From Magnetococcales bacterium (GTDB lineage: Bacteria; Pseudomonadota; Magnetococcia; Magnetococcales; Magnetaquicoccaceae), in the NCBI GenBank assembly GCA_015232245.1, contig JADGAB010000005.1:1-39180 (forward strand): a DNA stretch of 39,180 nt. Reading direction: 5' to 3'. Made by a program: the position numbers and the translations under genes. Below, in pieces: positions 27,531 through 35,566 of this stretch. Numbering within the stretch: the first letter of the stretch is position 1; each line of letters begins with the position of its first letter. The notes below the pieces were generated by a model. It was given only the letters and a program-made list of their open reading frames with translations. It had not been told where the DNA came from and did not search any database.

Positions 27531-27701
27531 GGTGTCGTTCTCCTTTGTTTCGACTGTTCCTTGATGCCGCCACGCTTGTTGGTAAAAGAAGCCGGGGGTG
27601 GCGCCGCCCAAGGAGTTGCGGTGGGGGTATTTCCCGATTGGGTGTTGTATTGTCCCCAAGCCCCGGCTGGTTTCGTTTCATGCTGAAGTCGTCATGCTTG
27701 G

Positions 27702-27756
27702 CTCCTTACCCCTTACATACCGGCGGGATTCGGAATCTGTCGGACTTTATTTTTGC
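27702..27756 (-). promoter_or_regulatory. Bipartite motif copy A (candidate phage promoter)
   Basis: Minus strand: GCAAAAATAAAGTCCGACAGATT-N11-CGGTATGTAAGGGGTAAGGAG. Overlaps the 3' codons of the sigma-factor gene and points towards the 27530 gene. Confidence 0.5.
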
Positions 27757-28320
27757 TATTTTTATCTGATTGAATTTGTTTCTTATTTTTTCGACAGCGA
27801 CGTAGAGCATATGGCGCGGGGTGCCAGTCGCGGTGGAAAGTTCGGAGATGGTCTCCTCCATCAACCTCTCGGCAAGCCACCGCAGGGATGGTGGCAACCG
27901 CGCCAACAGACGTGAAACATCCGTTTGCAAATCGATGGATTCGTGCCAAGGCAGGCCATGCGTAAACCAGGGGGATTGGCTGGAGGAGATGGTGTCGATC
28001 AACTCGCTGACCATCCCATCTCCGTCATGCACCGTTTCATGAAGGGAAATCATCTCGATGTCGCCATTGCGAACCTGGCGCAATCCCTCCAGCATGGTGG
28101 CCACATGGTTCACGACCACTCTGGCGATGAAGGTTCTGACGCCAGCTTTCGAGTCATCAAAGCGGGCGAGTCGTCGGTGCATGTCGAGCATCAGTTCCTG
28201 TTCGATGTCCTCGACATCAGCGGGGAGAAAGCCGGGACTCCTGACAAGCCGCCGGGCGTGATGACGAACGGTGCTGACCGCGTAGGGGTGAATGCCGTGG
28301 TAGTGATTGCGTGATTCCAT
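27706..28320 (-). CDS. Small sigma-70-family (ECF-like) sigma factor
   Basis: HPYAVSTVRHHARRLVRSPGFLPADVEDIEQELMLDMHRRLARFDDSKAGVRTFIARVVVNHVATMLEGLRQ (region 2-like) and C-terminal DVSRLLARLPPSLRWLAERLMEETISELSTATGTPRHMLYVAVEKIRNKF (region 4-like HTH). Confidence 0.75.
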   Translation of the reverse strand: MESRNHYHGIHPYAVSTVRHHARRLVRSPGFLPADVEDIEQELMLDMHRRLARFDDSKAGVRTFIARVVVNHVATMLEGLRQVRNGDIEMISLHETVHDGDGMVSELIDTISSSQSPWFTHGLPWHESIDLQTDVSRLLARLPPSLRWLAERLMEETISELSTATGTPRHMLYVAVEKIRNKFNQIKIAKIKSDRFRIPPVCKG

Positions 28321-28496
28321 GGATGTCGCCTTTATCCGTAGGTGGCGGGCAAGTGCCCGAATGCCTGGATTGGCGACATGTCATCGAAGGGGGGTGGCGA
28401 GGCGTGATCAGGAGACGCTCGAATCTACAAAGTTATTCAAAATCAATTTGTTATTTTTTAGATTGCCATCAAAAAAAATTGCAAAAATTTCTCCAG

Positions 28497-28518
28497 CCAG
28501 GATGACATGTCATCCTGG
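28497..28518. promoter_or_regulatory. Perfect 22-bp palindrome, candidate operator upstream of the sigma gene
   Basis: CCAGGATGACATGTCATCCTGG; a partial copy GACATGTCATC lies at 28374-28384. Confidence 0.6.
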
Positions 28519-28570
28519 ACTTCATGACGGGGTATTGGGTCGGGCTGGCTGACCGCCGGAAGCGGACATG

Positions 28571-28593
28571 AAAAAGCCGGGACAATGCCCGGC
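28571..28593 (-). terminator. Rho-independent terminator of the lexA operon
   Basis: Minus strand GCCGGGCATTGTCCCGGCTTTTT: 6-bp GC stem followed by T5. Confidence 0.75.
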
Positions 28594-28621
28594 GTTCAAA
28601 CCTGATGGGAATGGGTCGGTT

Positions 28622-29728
28622 TCAGCGTGATGGACGCCTGCCGGGGGAGACCAGCGCGGGCTTGTCGCTCTCCTGGAGGATTTCGAAGGCCGTGCAGTAG
28701 GCTTGTTCGTCGTCCTTCCAGGTGACAGGGCGACCGGCGATGCCGAAAAATCGCTCCAGATCGTCATTCATGCGTCGGACCTGCTGGGGAATCTGGTTGC
28801 TGGCATCCGATGAATGCCAGGAGATTTTTCCGTGGTTCCGGGCGAACGCCCAAAGCAGGGTCCATTGTACGGAAGGTTCCCGGCTTCTCCGGTTCTCCAT
28901 GCCCATGGTGGAAAAGTTGACCGTTTCGGAGACTCCCTGGCAAAAGAGCGTGGCGCGATGGCCGTCGATGAAGGAAATGCGCAGATCCCCCCAGATGGCA
29001 TCGGGAGGGGTGGGAAAACGCACCATCGGTTCTCCGGGGGCGGGTTCCGGCAGGACCATGGCGCGGAAAGCCGCCATCACATCCCTGGAAATGGCGGATG
29101 ACGTCAATTGGTTGTGACCATCGGCGACCAGCAGGTCGGCCAAGGGATGAAAGCTGGCCCGATGCTCCCGGAGCAATTCAAACGCATGCGGGGGAATGGC
29201 GTGCTGGGTGGGCGCAAGCAGAATGAATGGCACAGGGGTGGTGCGGCACAGATGAGCCACGGCATTCATCCTCTGGCCGTCGTCAAAGGCAAGGAGCAGA
29301 TAGACAGGAAACCGCTTCCCGGCAATGGGATGAAAGTCACCGACCCGGAAGGTCTCTCGCACACCGTCCACCGGCGCGAACTCCGGTTTGATGCCCAGGG
29401 CGTTGGCCACCCGAATCGCCAGTCCCTGACGGTGCAGTTCGTAAACGACGAGGTCTTCCGGCTGCAATGACACGTCATCACAATTGCGACCGCCCTCGTC
29501 GCTGCAAACCGCGACGATTCTGTCCCGCCCCAGGTCGACGATCCGCCTTGGACAACCCGTCCCGCCCGGACTGGGACAGGGGTAACTTTCCGCACGGTGG
29601 GCGGTGGGACGCAGAAGCAGCACCCCGATCTCATGATCCTCCCGCAGGAGCTGCCGCCATTCCACAGGAATCGTCGAAAGCCCCGGCACGGTTTCCAGCG
29701 CCGACCACAACCGGTTCAAAATCCGCAT
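28622..29728 (-). CDS. Unknown protein B of the lexA operon (368 aa)
   Basis: MRILNRLWSALETVPGLSTIPVEWRQLLREDHEIGVLLLRPTAHRAESYPCPSPGGTGCPRRIVDLGRDRIVAVCSDEGGRNCDDVSLQPEDLVVYELHRQGLAIRVANALG...; Cys-rich N-terminal segment. Confidence 0.65.
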   Translation of the reverse strand: MRILNRLWSALETVPGLSTIPVEWRQLLREDHEIGVLLLRPTAHRAESYPCPSPGGTGCPRRIVDLGRDRIVAVCSDEGGRNCDDVSLQPEDLVVYELHRQGLAIRVANALGIKPEFAPVDGVRETFRVGDFHPIAGKRFPVYLLLAFDDGQRMNAVAHLCRTTPVPFILLAPTQHAIPPHAFELLREHRASFHPLADLLVADGHNQLTSSAISRDVMAAFRAMVLPEPAPGEPMVRFPTPPDAIWGDLRISFIDGHRATLFCQGVSETVNFSTMGMENRRSREPSVQWTLLWAFARNHGKISWHSSDASNQIPQQVRRMNDDLERFFGIAGRPVTWKDDEQAYCTAFEILQESDKPALVSPGRRPSR

Positions 29729-30893
29729 CGTCTTCCTCGCTATCGATTGCCGCAGTCCGAATGAATCCCCGCCGTTTCATCCACTCCTCCAAAAGCAGGC
29801 TGTCATCGTCCCGGGTGTACATGGCCTGATTGGCAGGCCGGATGGTCACGGTTCGTGGATTCCTGGAAGCGGTGAATTTCACCTGGAATTTGGCCAGAAA
29901 CAGGCGGGCTGTCCTTGGCAGGGTGTATCCGCGCCGCTGGAAGGACGCAAACAGATCCTTGGCCCGCTTGATTTCAATTTCGCCATGTTCTCCACCCAAA
30001 TGGATACCGATCTCCAGCAATTTGATCCAAACCACACCATCGATGTCACTGCACACCAGCGAAGCCGCCATATCCGTCCGCAACGGCTCCAGGGTGTATT
30101 TCTCCTCTCCGGGGAAATGCGCCTCGTTGCCGAACAGGTGCTTGCCGATCATGGCGAGGTACATCATCCGTTCGGCCTTGGATCCGGCCTTGATGCACAG
30201 TTCGTTTCGGTCTCGGTCATAAACCAGGACATCGTGGGATTCTGGCCGGAAATAGACGGCTCCGGACTGTCCATCCTGCTCCATGGCTCCCTCGCGCCGG
30301 AAAGGCATGCCGTGCCGCACCACCAAGTTCACTTTTCGACCATGGTCGAGAAGGAACACCCGGCATCCGCGACCGCGTTTCCTCTCTTCGAACCAGTCGT
30401 CCATATCGGACTCAAGGGATCGCAATGCAGCGGTGGCGGGCAGGACAAACTTGCCCCGCCACCCTGGGTTTCCCTGGAAGTACAGAAACGAACGGGCGCG
30501 GTTGATGAACACGTTGGCGTGCTGCCGTTCGATCAGTTCCCGATCCTTGAGAAACACCTGGACAGCGATGTCCGCCGGGCTGGAGTCGGGTGCGAAATCA
30601 ATGCTGAGGCCTTGTCCCTTGGCAGCTTCCAGCAGACGGTCCATGCCGTCCTGGTTCGCCATCTCGTGGACGACGTAGAGGGATTCCAGCAGATCCCTGG
30701 GGGCGTCCTCACCCAGGTTCATCAGAATGGTCGCCAACTGTTCGCAATCCATGCCACAGCCATTGGAGGGGAAGATCACACCGCAGCCCTCCAGAAAATC
30801 CCGGTGAAGCCCCATGAATGCGGCCAATCGTCCCGGCTCGATGGTCTTCAGAGTATCCGGCTGGGCGAAGCGACGGGGATTGAACATGGCCAT
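29631..30893 (-). CDS. Unknown protein A of the lexA operon (420 aa)
   Basis: MAMFNPRRFAQPDTLKTIEPGRLAAFMGLHRDFLEGCGVIFPSNG...; coherent protein composition, starts 12 nt after lexA, overlaps protein B by 98 nt. Confidence 0.7.
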   Translation of the reverse strand: MAMFNPRRFAQPDTLKTIEPGRLAAFMGLHRDFLEGCGVIFPSNGCGMDCEQLATILMNLGEDAPRDLLESLYVVHEMANQDGMDRLLEAAKGQGLSIDFAPDSSPADIAVQVFLKDRELIERQHANVFINRARSFLYFQGNPGWRGKFVLPATAALRSLESDMDDWFEERKRGRGCRVFLLDHGRKVNLVVRHGMPFRREGAMEQDGQSGAVYFRPESHDVLVYDRDRNELCIKAGSKAERMMYLAMIGKHLFGNEAHFPGEEKYTLEPLRTDMAASLVCSDIDGVVWIKLLEIGIHLGGEHGEIEIKRAKDLFASFQRRGYTLPRTARLFLAKFQVKFTASRNPRTVTIRPANQAMYTRDDDSLLLEEWMKRRGFIRTAAIDSEEDDADFEPVVVGAGNRAGAFDDSCGMAAAPAGGS

Positions 30894-30905
30894 GCGTGGA
30901 TCTCC

Positions 30906-31607
30906 TTATGCGGTGGATGTTGTCTTGCCACGCACCGCCAGGACTTTTCCCAGGATGCGCAAATCGTCTTCCGGCCCCACCACAATGGGTTGGTACGCGG
31001 CATTCGCCGGTCGCAGTTCGATGCGATTCTCGGCGACGTACAATCGTTTGACCGTGGCCTCGTCTCCCACCAGGGCGACGACAATGTCGCCATTCTCCGC
31101 AATGGGTTGACGGCGCACGATCACCAGATCCCCGTCGTTGATGCGGGCATCGATCATGCTGTCGCCCTTCACCTGCAACGCAAAACAACTTCCTCGCGCC
31201 ACATGGGCTTCCACCAGGACTTCACCCACATGGTTCTCTGTGGCCAGAATCGGTACTCCGGCGGTCACTGTGCCAATGATGGGGACGGAGATCAGCTCCA
31301 GGATCGTGGGGGAGGCATGCACGATTTCCAGGGACCGGGCCTTGTGGGGAATGCGACGCAACACCCCTTTTTCGATCAGGGCGGCGACCTGTTCATGCAC
31401 GCTGGGGGCGCGAATGCCGAGAATCGTCCCCAGTTCCTGAACCGTGGGGGACATGCCATGCGTGTCGATAAAGTCGCGGACGGTGTTCATCATCCGTTCC
31501 TGGGCAGGAGTCGGCCCATCCATGGCCTTTGGCCCTCCACGTCCTCTTTTTTGCGGCAATTCCGTCACGGTTCTTCTCCCGGCAATGGGGCCACACGCTT
31601 CATACAA
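30906..31607 (-). CDS. LexA-like S24 repressor
   Basis: PTPAQERMMNTVRDFIDTHGMSPTVQELGTILGIRAPSVHEQVAALIEKGVLRRIPHKARSLEI (wHTH) plus IIGTVTAGVPILATENHVGEVL (cleavage region) and VKGDSMIDARINDGDLVIVRRQPIAENGDIVVALV...EATVKRL (Ser/Lys peptidase). Exact start uncertain. Confidence 0.9.
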   Translation of the reverse strand: MYEACGPIAGRRTVTELPQKRGRGGPKAMDGPTPAQERMMNTVRDFIDTHGMSPTVQELGTILGIRAPSVHEQVAALIEKGVLRRIPHKARSLEIVHASPTILELISVPIIGTVTAGVPILATENHVGEVLVEAHVARGSCFALQVKGDSMIDARINDGDLVIVRRQPIAENGDIVVALVGDEATVKRLYVAENRIELRPANAAYQPIVVGPEDDLRILGKVLAVRGKTTSTA

Positions 31608-31661
31608 GACTTGCCTGAATAATATTAGGCGATGATGGCAAAATCAACCCCTTTGTTGGTC

Positions 31662-31715
31662 GCAAAAAAAAATCCGACAGATTGTCGCGCTGCCCGGTAT
31701 GTAAGGGGTATGGAG
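31662..31715 (+). promoter_or_regulatory. Bipartite motif copy B (candidate phage promoter)
   Basis: GCAAAAAAAAATCCGACAGATT-N11-CGGTATGTAAGGGGTATGGAG, 29 nt upstream of the first ATG of the recombinase operon. Confidence 0.5.
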
Positions 31716-31743
31716 ACCATCACTAATTGCTTCGAGGCACCCC

Positions 31744-31923
31744 ATGAACACCACCCATCCTGACCAAATGCCCCCCGACCAACGCCTGCGCGAAGTAGCC
31801 ACCATCCTCGCCACCGGCTTCCTTCGATACATAAAAAAGCAGAAAACAGAGAATATTCATGTTGATAAGTTGCCAGACCAATGGCCTTATGGTCGAAAAT
31901 CAACCAAAGGAGAAAAGACATGA
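31744..31923 (+). CDS. Small hypothetical protein (59 aa) heading the recombinase operon
   Basis: MNTTHPDQMPPDQRLREVATILATGFLRYIKKQKTENIHVDKLPDQWPYGRKSTKGEKT; ATGA overlap with the DUF2924 gene. Below the ORF-track cutoff. Confidence 0.6.
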   Translation: MNTTHPDQMPPDQRLREVATILATGFLRYIKKQKTENIHVDKLPDQWPYGRKSTKGEKT

Positions 31924-32363
31924 ATATAGACATCATCAAGCAGGTGGCGGCCTTGTCGGAGATGCCAACCGCTGACCTGAAGAAAAAATGGACGGATTTG
32001 CATCCCAAAACCGAACCGCCTCCCTTCAACCGGACATTCTTGGTGAGACGGCTGGCTCACCGCATTCAGGATCTGGCGCTCGGCGGAGTGGTGGCCAGAA
32101 CAGACAAACAAATGGACCGCCTGGCCAATGAGGAGGGTGCGCCGCAGGAAAGAAAACGTCCGCCGGGGGAACAGCTTTTCCCCGGCACCCAACTGATTCG
32201 GGAATGGAAGGGGGCGGAACATTGCTGCACCGTTCTGGATGACGGCTTTGAGTATCAAGGACGAAAGTTTGGCAGCTTGTCGGCGGTTGCAAACTTTATT
32301 ACCGGAACGAGGTGGAACGGGCGGGTGTTCTGGGGTCTCAAAAAACAAGGAGAAATGGCATGA
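31920..32363 (+). CDS. DUF2924-domain protein
   Basis: MNIDIIKQVAALSEMPTADLKKKWTDLHPKTEPPPFNRTFLVRRLAHRIQDLALGG...PGTQLIREWKGAEHCCTVLDDGFEYQGRKFGSLSAVANFITGTRWNGRVFWGL. Confidence 0.85.
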   Translation: MNIDIIKQVAALSEMPTADLKKKWTDLHPKTEPPPFNRTFLVRRLAHRIQDLALGGVVARTDKQMDRLANEEGAPQERKRPPGEQLFPGTQLIREWKGAEHCCTVLDDGFEYQGRKFGSLSAVANFITGTRWNGRVFWGLKKQGEMA

Positions 32364-33688
32364 ATACCAAGAAACCAATCATACTAAAAATACGTTGCGC
32401 TGTCTACACCCGGAAATCCACTGAGGAGGGGCTGGATATGGAATTCAACAGCCTCGACGCACAGCGGGAGTCGTGCGAGGCCTACATCGCCAGCCAGAAG
32501 GGGGAGGGGTGGTTTCTGGCGCCTGATCGTTATGATGATGGTGGTTTTTCTGGCGGCAACATTGAACGCCCCGCCTTGAAGCGCCTCATGGCCGATATTG
32601 AAGCTGGAAAAATTAACGTGGTGGTTGTTTATAAGATAGATCGTCTGACCCGGTCCTTGATGGACTTTGGCAAGCTGGTGGTGGTCTTCGAGCAGCACGG
32701 GGTGACATTCGTGTCCATCACCCAGAGTTTCAATACTACAACGTCTATGGGTCGATTGACGTTGAATATACTGTTATCGTTTTCTCAATTCGAAAGAGAA
32801 CTTTCGGCAGAGAGAATCCGGGACAAGTTCGCGGCGTCCAAACGCAAGGGGATGTGGATGGGGGGACATCCGCCCCTGGGATATGTTGTGAAGGATCGGA
32901 AGCTCGTGGTGGAAGCCGCCGAGGCGGAAACGGTGAGGAATCTCTTTCTCCGGTTCGCGGAGAGCGGTTCCGTCACCCTGAGGGTCAAGGAGATGGGAGA
33001 GGCGGGGGTGGTCGGCAAATACGGCAGACCCCTGGACAAGGGTGCGATCTATCGCATCCTCGACCACCACGTCTACATCGGCGAGATCGCCTACCACGGC
33101 GAGATCTACGCCGGGGAACACCAGGGGATCATCGACCGGGAACTATGGGACAAGGTCCATGCCATTCTGGCAAGCAACAACCGCCAGCATTCCGGGCCGA
33201 CACGGGTGCAGACCCCCGCGCCGTTGAAGGGGATCATTCGGTGCCGCCACTGCGACCGGGCCATGAAACCCACGTTCACTCGCAAGGAGGGGCGACTGTA
33301 CCGGTATTACACCTGCCAGGCGGCGGACAAAAACGGCTCCAATGCCTCCTGCCCACTGCGCACCGTCGTCGCCGGTGAGATCGAGGCGGTGGTGATGCAA
33401 CATGTGCGCACCATGTTGAAGTCTCCAGAGATGATTGTCCAGACTTGGCAGGTCGGCAACGAAGAAGATAGCGGGGTCAAGGAGCGGGACGTGGCTGATG
33501 CCCTGCGTCGGATTGATCCGATCTGGGAGGAGCTTTTCCCGGTGGAGCAGCAACGTTTGGTGCAACTTCTCATCGGCAAGGTGGAGGTGGACAAGAGGGA
33601 TGTGCAGGTGCATTTGAGGACTGAGGGACTCGACACCCTGGCCCGCGAACTGATGGACATTGGCAATCGGAAGGAGGTGGTGGCATGA
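32360..33688 (+). CDS. Serine recombinase (resolvase/large recombinase family)
   Basis: RCAVYTRKSTEEGLDMEFNSLDAQRESCEAYIASQ...KIDRLTRSLMDFGKLVVVFEQHGVTFVSITQSFNTTTSMGRLTLNILLSFSQFERELSAERIRDK; Zn-ribbon IIRCRHCDRAMKPTF; ATGA overlap with DUF2924. Confidence 0.93.
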   Translation: MNTKKPIILKIRCAVYTRKSTEEGLDMEFNSLDAQRESCEAYIASQKGEGWFLAPDRYDDGGFSGGNIERPALKRLMADIEAGKINVVVVYKIDRLTRSLMDFGKLVVVFEQHGVTFVSITQSFNTTTSMGRLTLNILLSFSQFERELSAERIRDKFAASKRKGMWMGGHPPLGYVVKDRKLVVEAAEAETVRNLFLRFAESGSVTLRVKEMGEAGVVGKYGRPLDKGAIYRILDHHVYIGEIAYHGEIYAGEHQGIIDRELWDKVHAILASNNRQHSGPTRVQTPAPLKGIIRCRHCDRAMKPTFTRKEGRLYRYYTCQAADKNGSNASCPLRTVVAGEIEAVVMQHVRTMLKSPEMIVQTWQVGNEEDSGVKERDVADALRRIDPIWEELFPVEQQRLVQLLIGKVEVDKRDVQVHLRTEGLDTLARELMDIGNRKEVVA

Positions 33689-34086
33689 AGGCAGAAATGA
33701 GCAAGGACGGCAAGATGATCGTGGTCACCATTCCCATGGTGGTGAAGAAAAGGGGTGGGCGAAAGCTGATCATCGCTCCACCTGGGATGGAGATGGCACC
33801 GCCGCGAGATGAGACGCTCGCGAGGTCGGTGGCAAAAGCCCACAAGTGGTTGAAGATGCTGGAGAGCGGGCAATTTCCATCCATCCGGGCACTTGCCGAG
33901 CAAGAGAAGGTGGGCGAGTCCTATATGGCCAAGGTGCTGCGATTGACGCTGCTGGCGCCGGATATCGTGACCGCCATCATCGATGGGCGTCAACCGGATG
34001 TGTTGACCTGGCGGGAATTGATGAAGCCGTTCCCGATGCTCTGGCACGAGCAGCGTGAGCGTTGGGGCATTCCAGAGCCGGTGTGA
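33685..34086 (+). CDS. Recombinase-associated HTH-like protein
   Basis: MKAEMSKDGKMIVVTIPMVVKKRGGRKLIIAPPG...SIRALAEQEKVGESYMAKVLRLTLLAPDIVTAIIDGRQPDVLTWRELMK; ATGA overlap with the recombinase stop. Confidence 0.75.
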   Translation: MKAEMSKDGKMIVVTIPMVVKKRGGRKLIIAPPGMEMAPPRDETLARSVAKAHKWLKMLESGQFPSIRALAEQEKVGESYMAKVLRLTLLAPDIVTAIIDGRQPDVLTWRELMKPFPMLWHEQRERWGIPEPV

Positions 34087-34300
34087 CTCGAAACGGGGGC
34101 CGGACGCGCAGTCTCCTCGCGTCCAATCCCGGTTCTGCCACCCCTTGTAATTGTTTTCCCGTACTTTTTCGTTTTCCCGCTTTTCATTCCTTCGTTGCTG
34201 CATTATCATTCTCTCGTTTCCTCACGCTGAAAGGTGCGGCTCGCTTGGTTTCCGGGAAGGCTCCCGGCGAGTCGCTCCTGCCTCCACCAAATCAAACCCG

Positions 34301-34606
34301 ATGGACGATATGGCCACAACGACCAAAGCCGATCTTGTTGAAGCGGTGCACCATCACAGCGAACTGTCGATACCACGTTCAACCACCCTCGTTGCACAGG
34401 TCTTCGAGACCATCACCCAACGGTTGGAGAAGGGAGAAACCGTGAAGCTGTCAGGGTTTGGGGTGTTTTCAGTCCGCAAAAAACGGGCGCGGCCAGGACG
34501 GAATCCGAAAACCGGGGAGCCTATTGAGATCACGGCGCGCAAGGTGGTGACGTTTCGAGCCAGCCCACAGGTGCTGGAGAAGAACGAGAATAGCCCGCCA
34601 TCCTGA
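34301..34606 (+). CDS. Integration host factor alpha-like DNA-binding protein
   Basis: MDDMATTTKADLVEAVHHHSELSIPRSTTLVAQVFETITQRLEKGETVKLSGFGVFSVRKKRARPGRNPKTGEPIEITARKVVTFRAS: canonical HU/IHF signature GF..F...(K/R)..R.GRNP.TG. Confidence 0.9.
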   Translation: MDDMATTTKADLVEAVHHHSELSIPRSTTLVAQVFETITQRLEKGETVKLSGFGVFSVRKKRARPGRNPKTGEPIEITARKVVTFRASPQVLEKNENSPPS

Positions 34607-34623
34607 AATACCCTTGGGGGTCC

Positions 34624-35028
34624 ATGCTGATGCCGCGCCAAAAATCAGCCAAAAAAATCAGATCGCAAACCAGGGCCGCGCGGAAAAGAACAGCGAGAGG
34701 CCGCGCCCATCCTCGAAAAAACAGCCGCCCAACCGACCAACCAGACTCGGTGGCAAAACTGGATGCGGCACTCGCACGACTGGTGGATGCATCGCCGATT
34801 TCCCAGCGAGAGATTACGGATGAAGAGGAAGAAGTCTTTCTGCGCCAAGTGCTGGATGTGAACGCCAAAGCAGTCGCCCAGCACAGTGGCGTGAAGGAAA
34901 GGGATGCACGTGTGGTGCTGGAGGCGTTGGTTCAGGCCGGGACTTTGACGTTGCGGGATGATCTGCATCTGGTGCCGATCAAGCCCCTGCAACAGAAGGA
35001 GGATCAAGGCGTCGCGGAAGAGTCGTGA
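34624..35028 (+). CDS. Hypothetical protein with strongly basic N-terminal tail
   Basis: MLMPRQKSAKKIRSQTRAARKRTARGRAHPRKNSRP... then a folded-looking HTH-like domain; directly downstream of the IHF-like gene. Confidence 0.5.
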   Translation: MLMPRQKSAKKIRSQTRAARKRTARGRAHPRKNSRPTDQPDSVAKLDAALARLVDASPISQREITDEEEEVFLRQVLDVNAKAVAQHSGVKERDARVVLEALVQAGTLTLRDDLHLVPIKPLQQKEDQGVAEES

Positions 35029-35537
35029 GGATCTGGACCCTGGCCGCACCAGTCGCGCCGTGTCGCGTTTTCTTTCTGACGGGCAAGGCGTGTTGGCGGG
35101 TACCTGTGAAACGCGACAGTGCGGCGTAAGGGCGCTCAAGCACGTAGCCGGTCTGCCAGTCCATTTTTCGTAGGTGGATGCTAACCATTAAATTCCAATT
35201 ATCAAATTTTAGGCGGCACTCACAACAACAATGGTTAAAAATTCTCATTCCTGACATTCAATCGGAATCGAGTTTAACTCCTTCTCTGCATTTTCGCCGA
35301 CCAAGTGTTCCATCGAACGAGTCATACTTTAGAAAACACTGTTAAACTTTGAAATTTCAATGAATTTAGTGAGTCCGACTGAGTCGGAATCACTGGTGGT
35401 GAGTCCGAAGCTTTTGGAGAATATCGGCGGAGAGAGAAGAAAAATCTCGTTTTCAACTCCCGTGAATCCGACTCTGCACCAAGTGTAATTTCGAACTGTT
35501 CCTGCCAACTATTTGAAACATTGGACTTTTTTGGAAC

Positions 35538-35566
35538 AAAAAAACCGCCCTGGGGCGGGGCGGTTT
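35538..35566 (-). terminator. Rho-independent terminator downstream of the ssrA 3' fragment
   Basis: Minus strand AACCGCCC-loop-GGGCGGTTTTTTT. Confidence 0.75.

Noticed and set aside
31487-31501. GTTC-ATCATCC-GTTC LexA-box-like site within lexA
   Set aside because: Falls inside the coding region (ERMMNT), not in a promoter; probably coincidence unless lexA starts further downstream.
29985-31622. 545-aa plus-strand ORF
   Set aside because: Antisense to protein A and lexA; low-complexity H/G/Q-rich translation.
34091-34145. tRNA-like sequence GGACGCG-CAGTCTCCT-CGCGTCC-AATCCCGGTTCTGCCACCCC after the HTH gene
   Set aside because: A 7-bp hairpin followed by an acceptor-like end resembles a tRNA 3' end or att core, but the T-loop (GTTCRAN) is not correct and no 5' half is visible. 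Possible att remnant, too weak to call.
33307-34209. 300-aa minus-strand ORF
   Set aside because: Antisense to the recombinase and its HTH partner gene.
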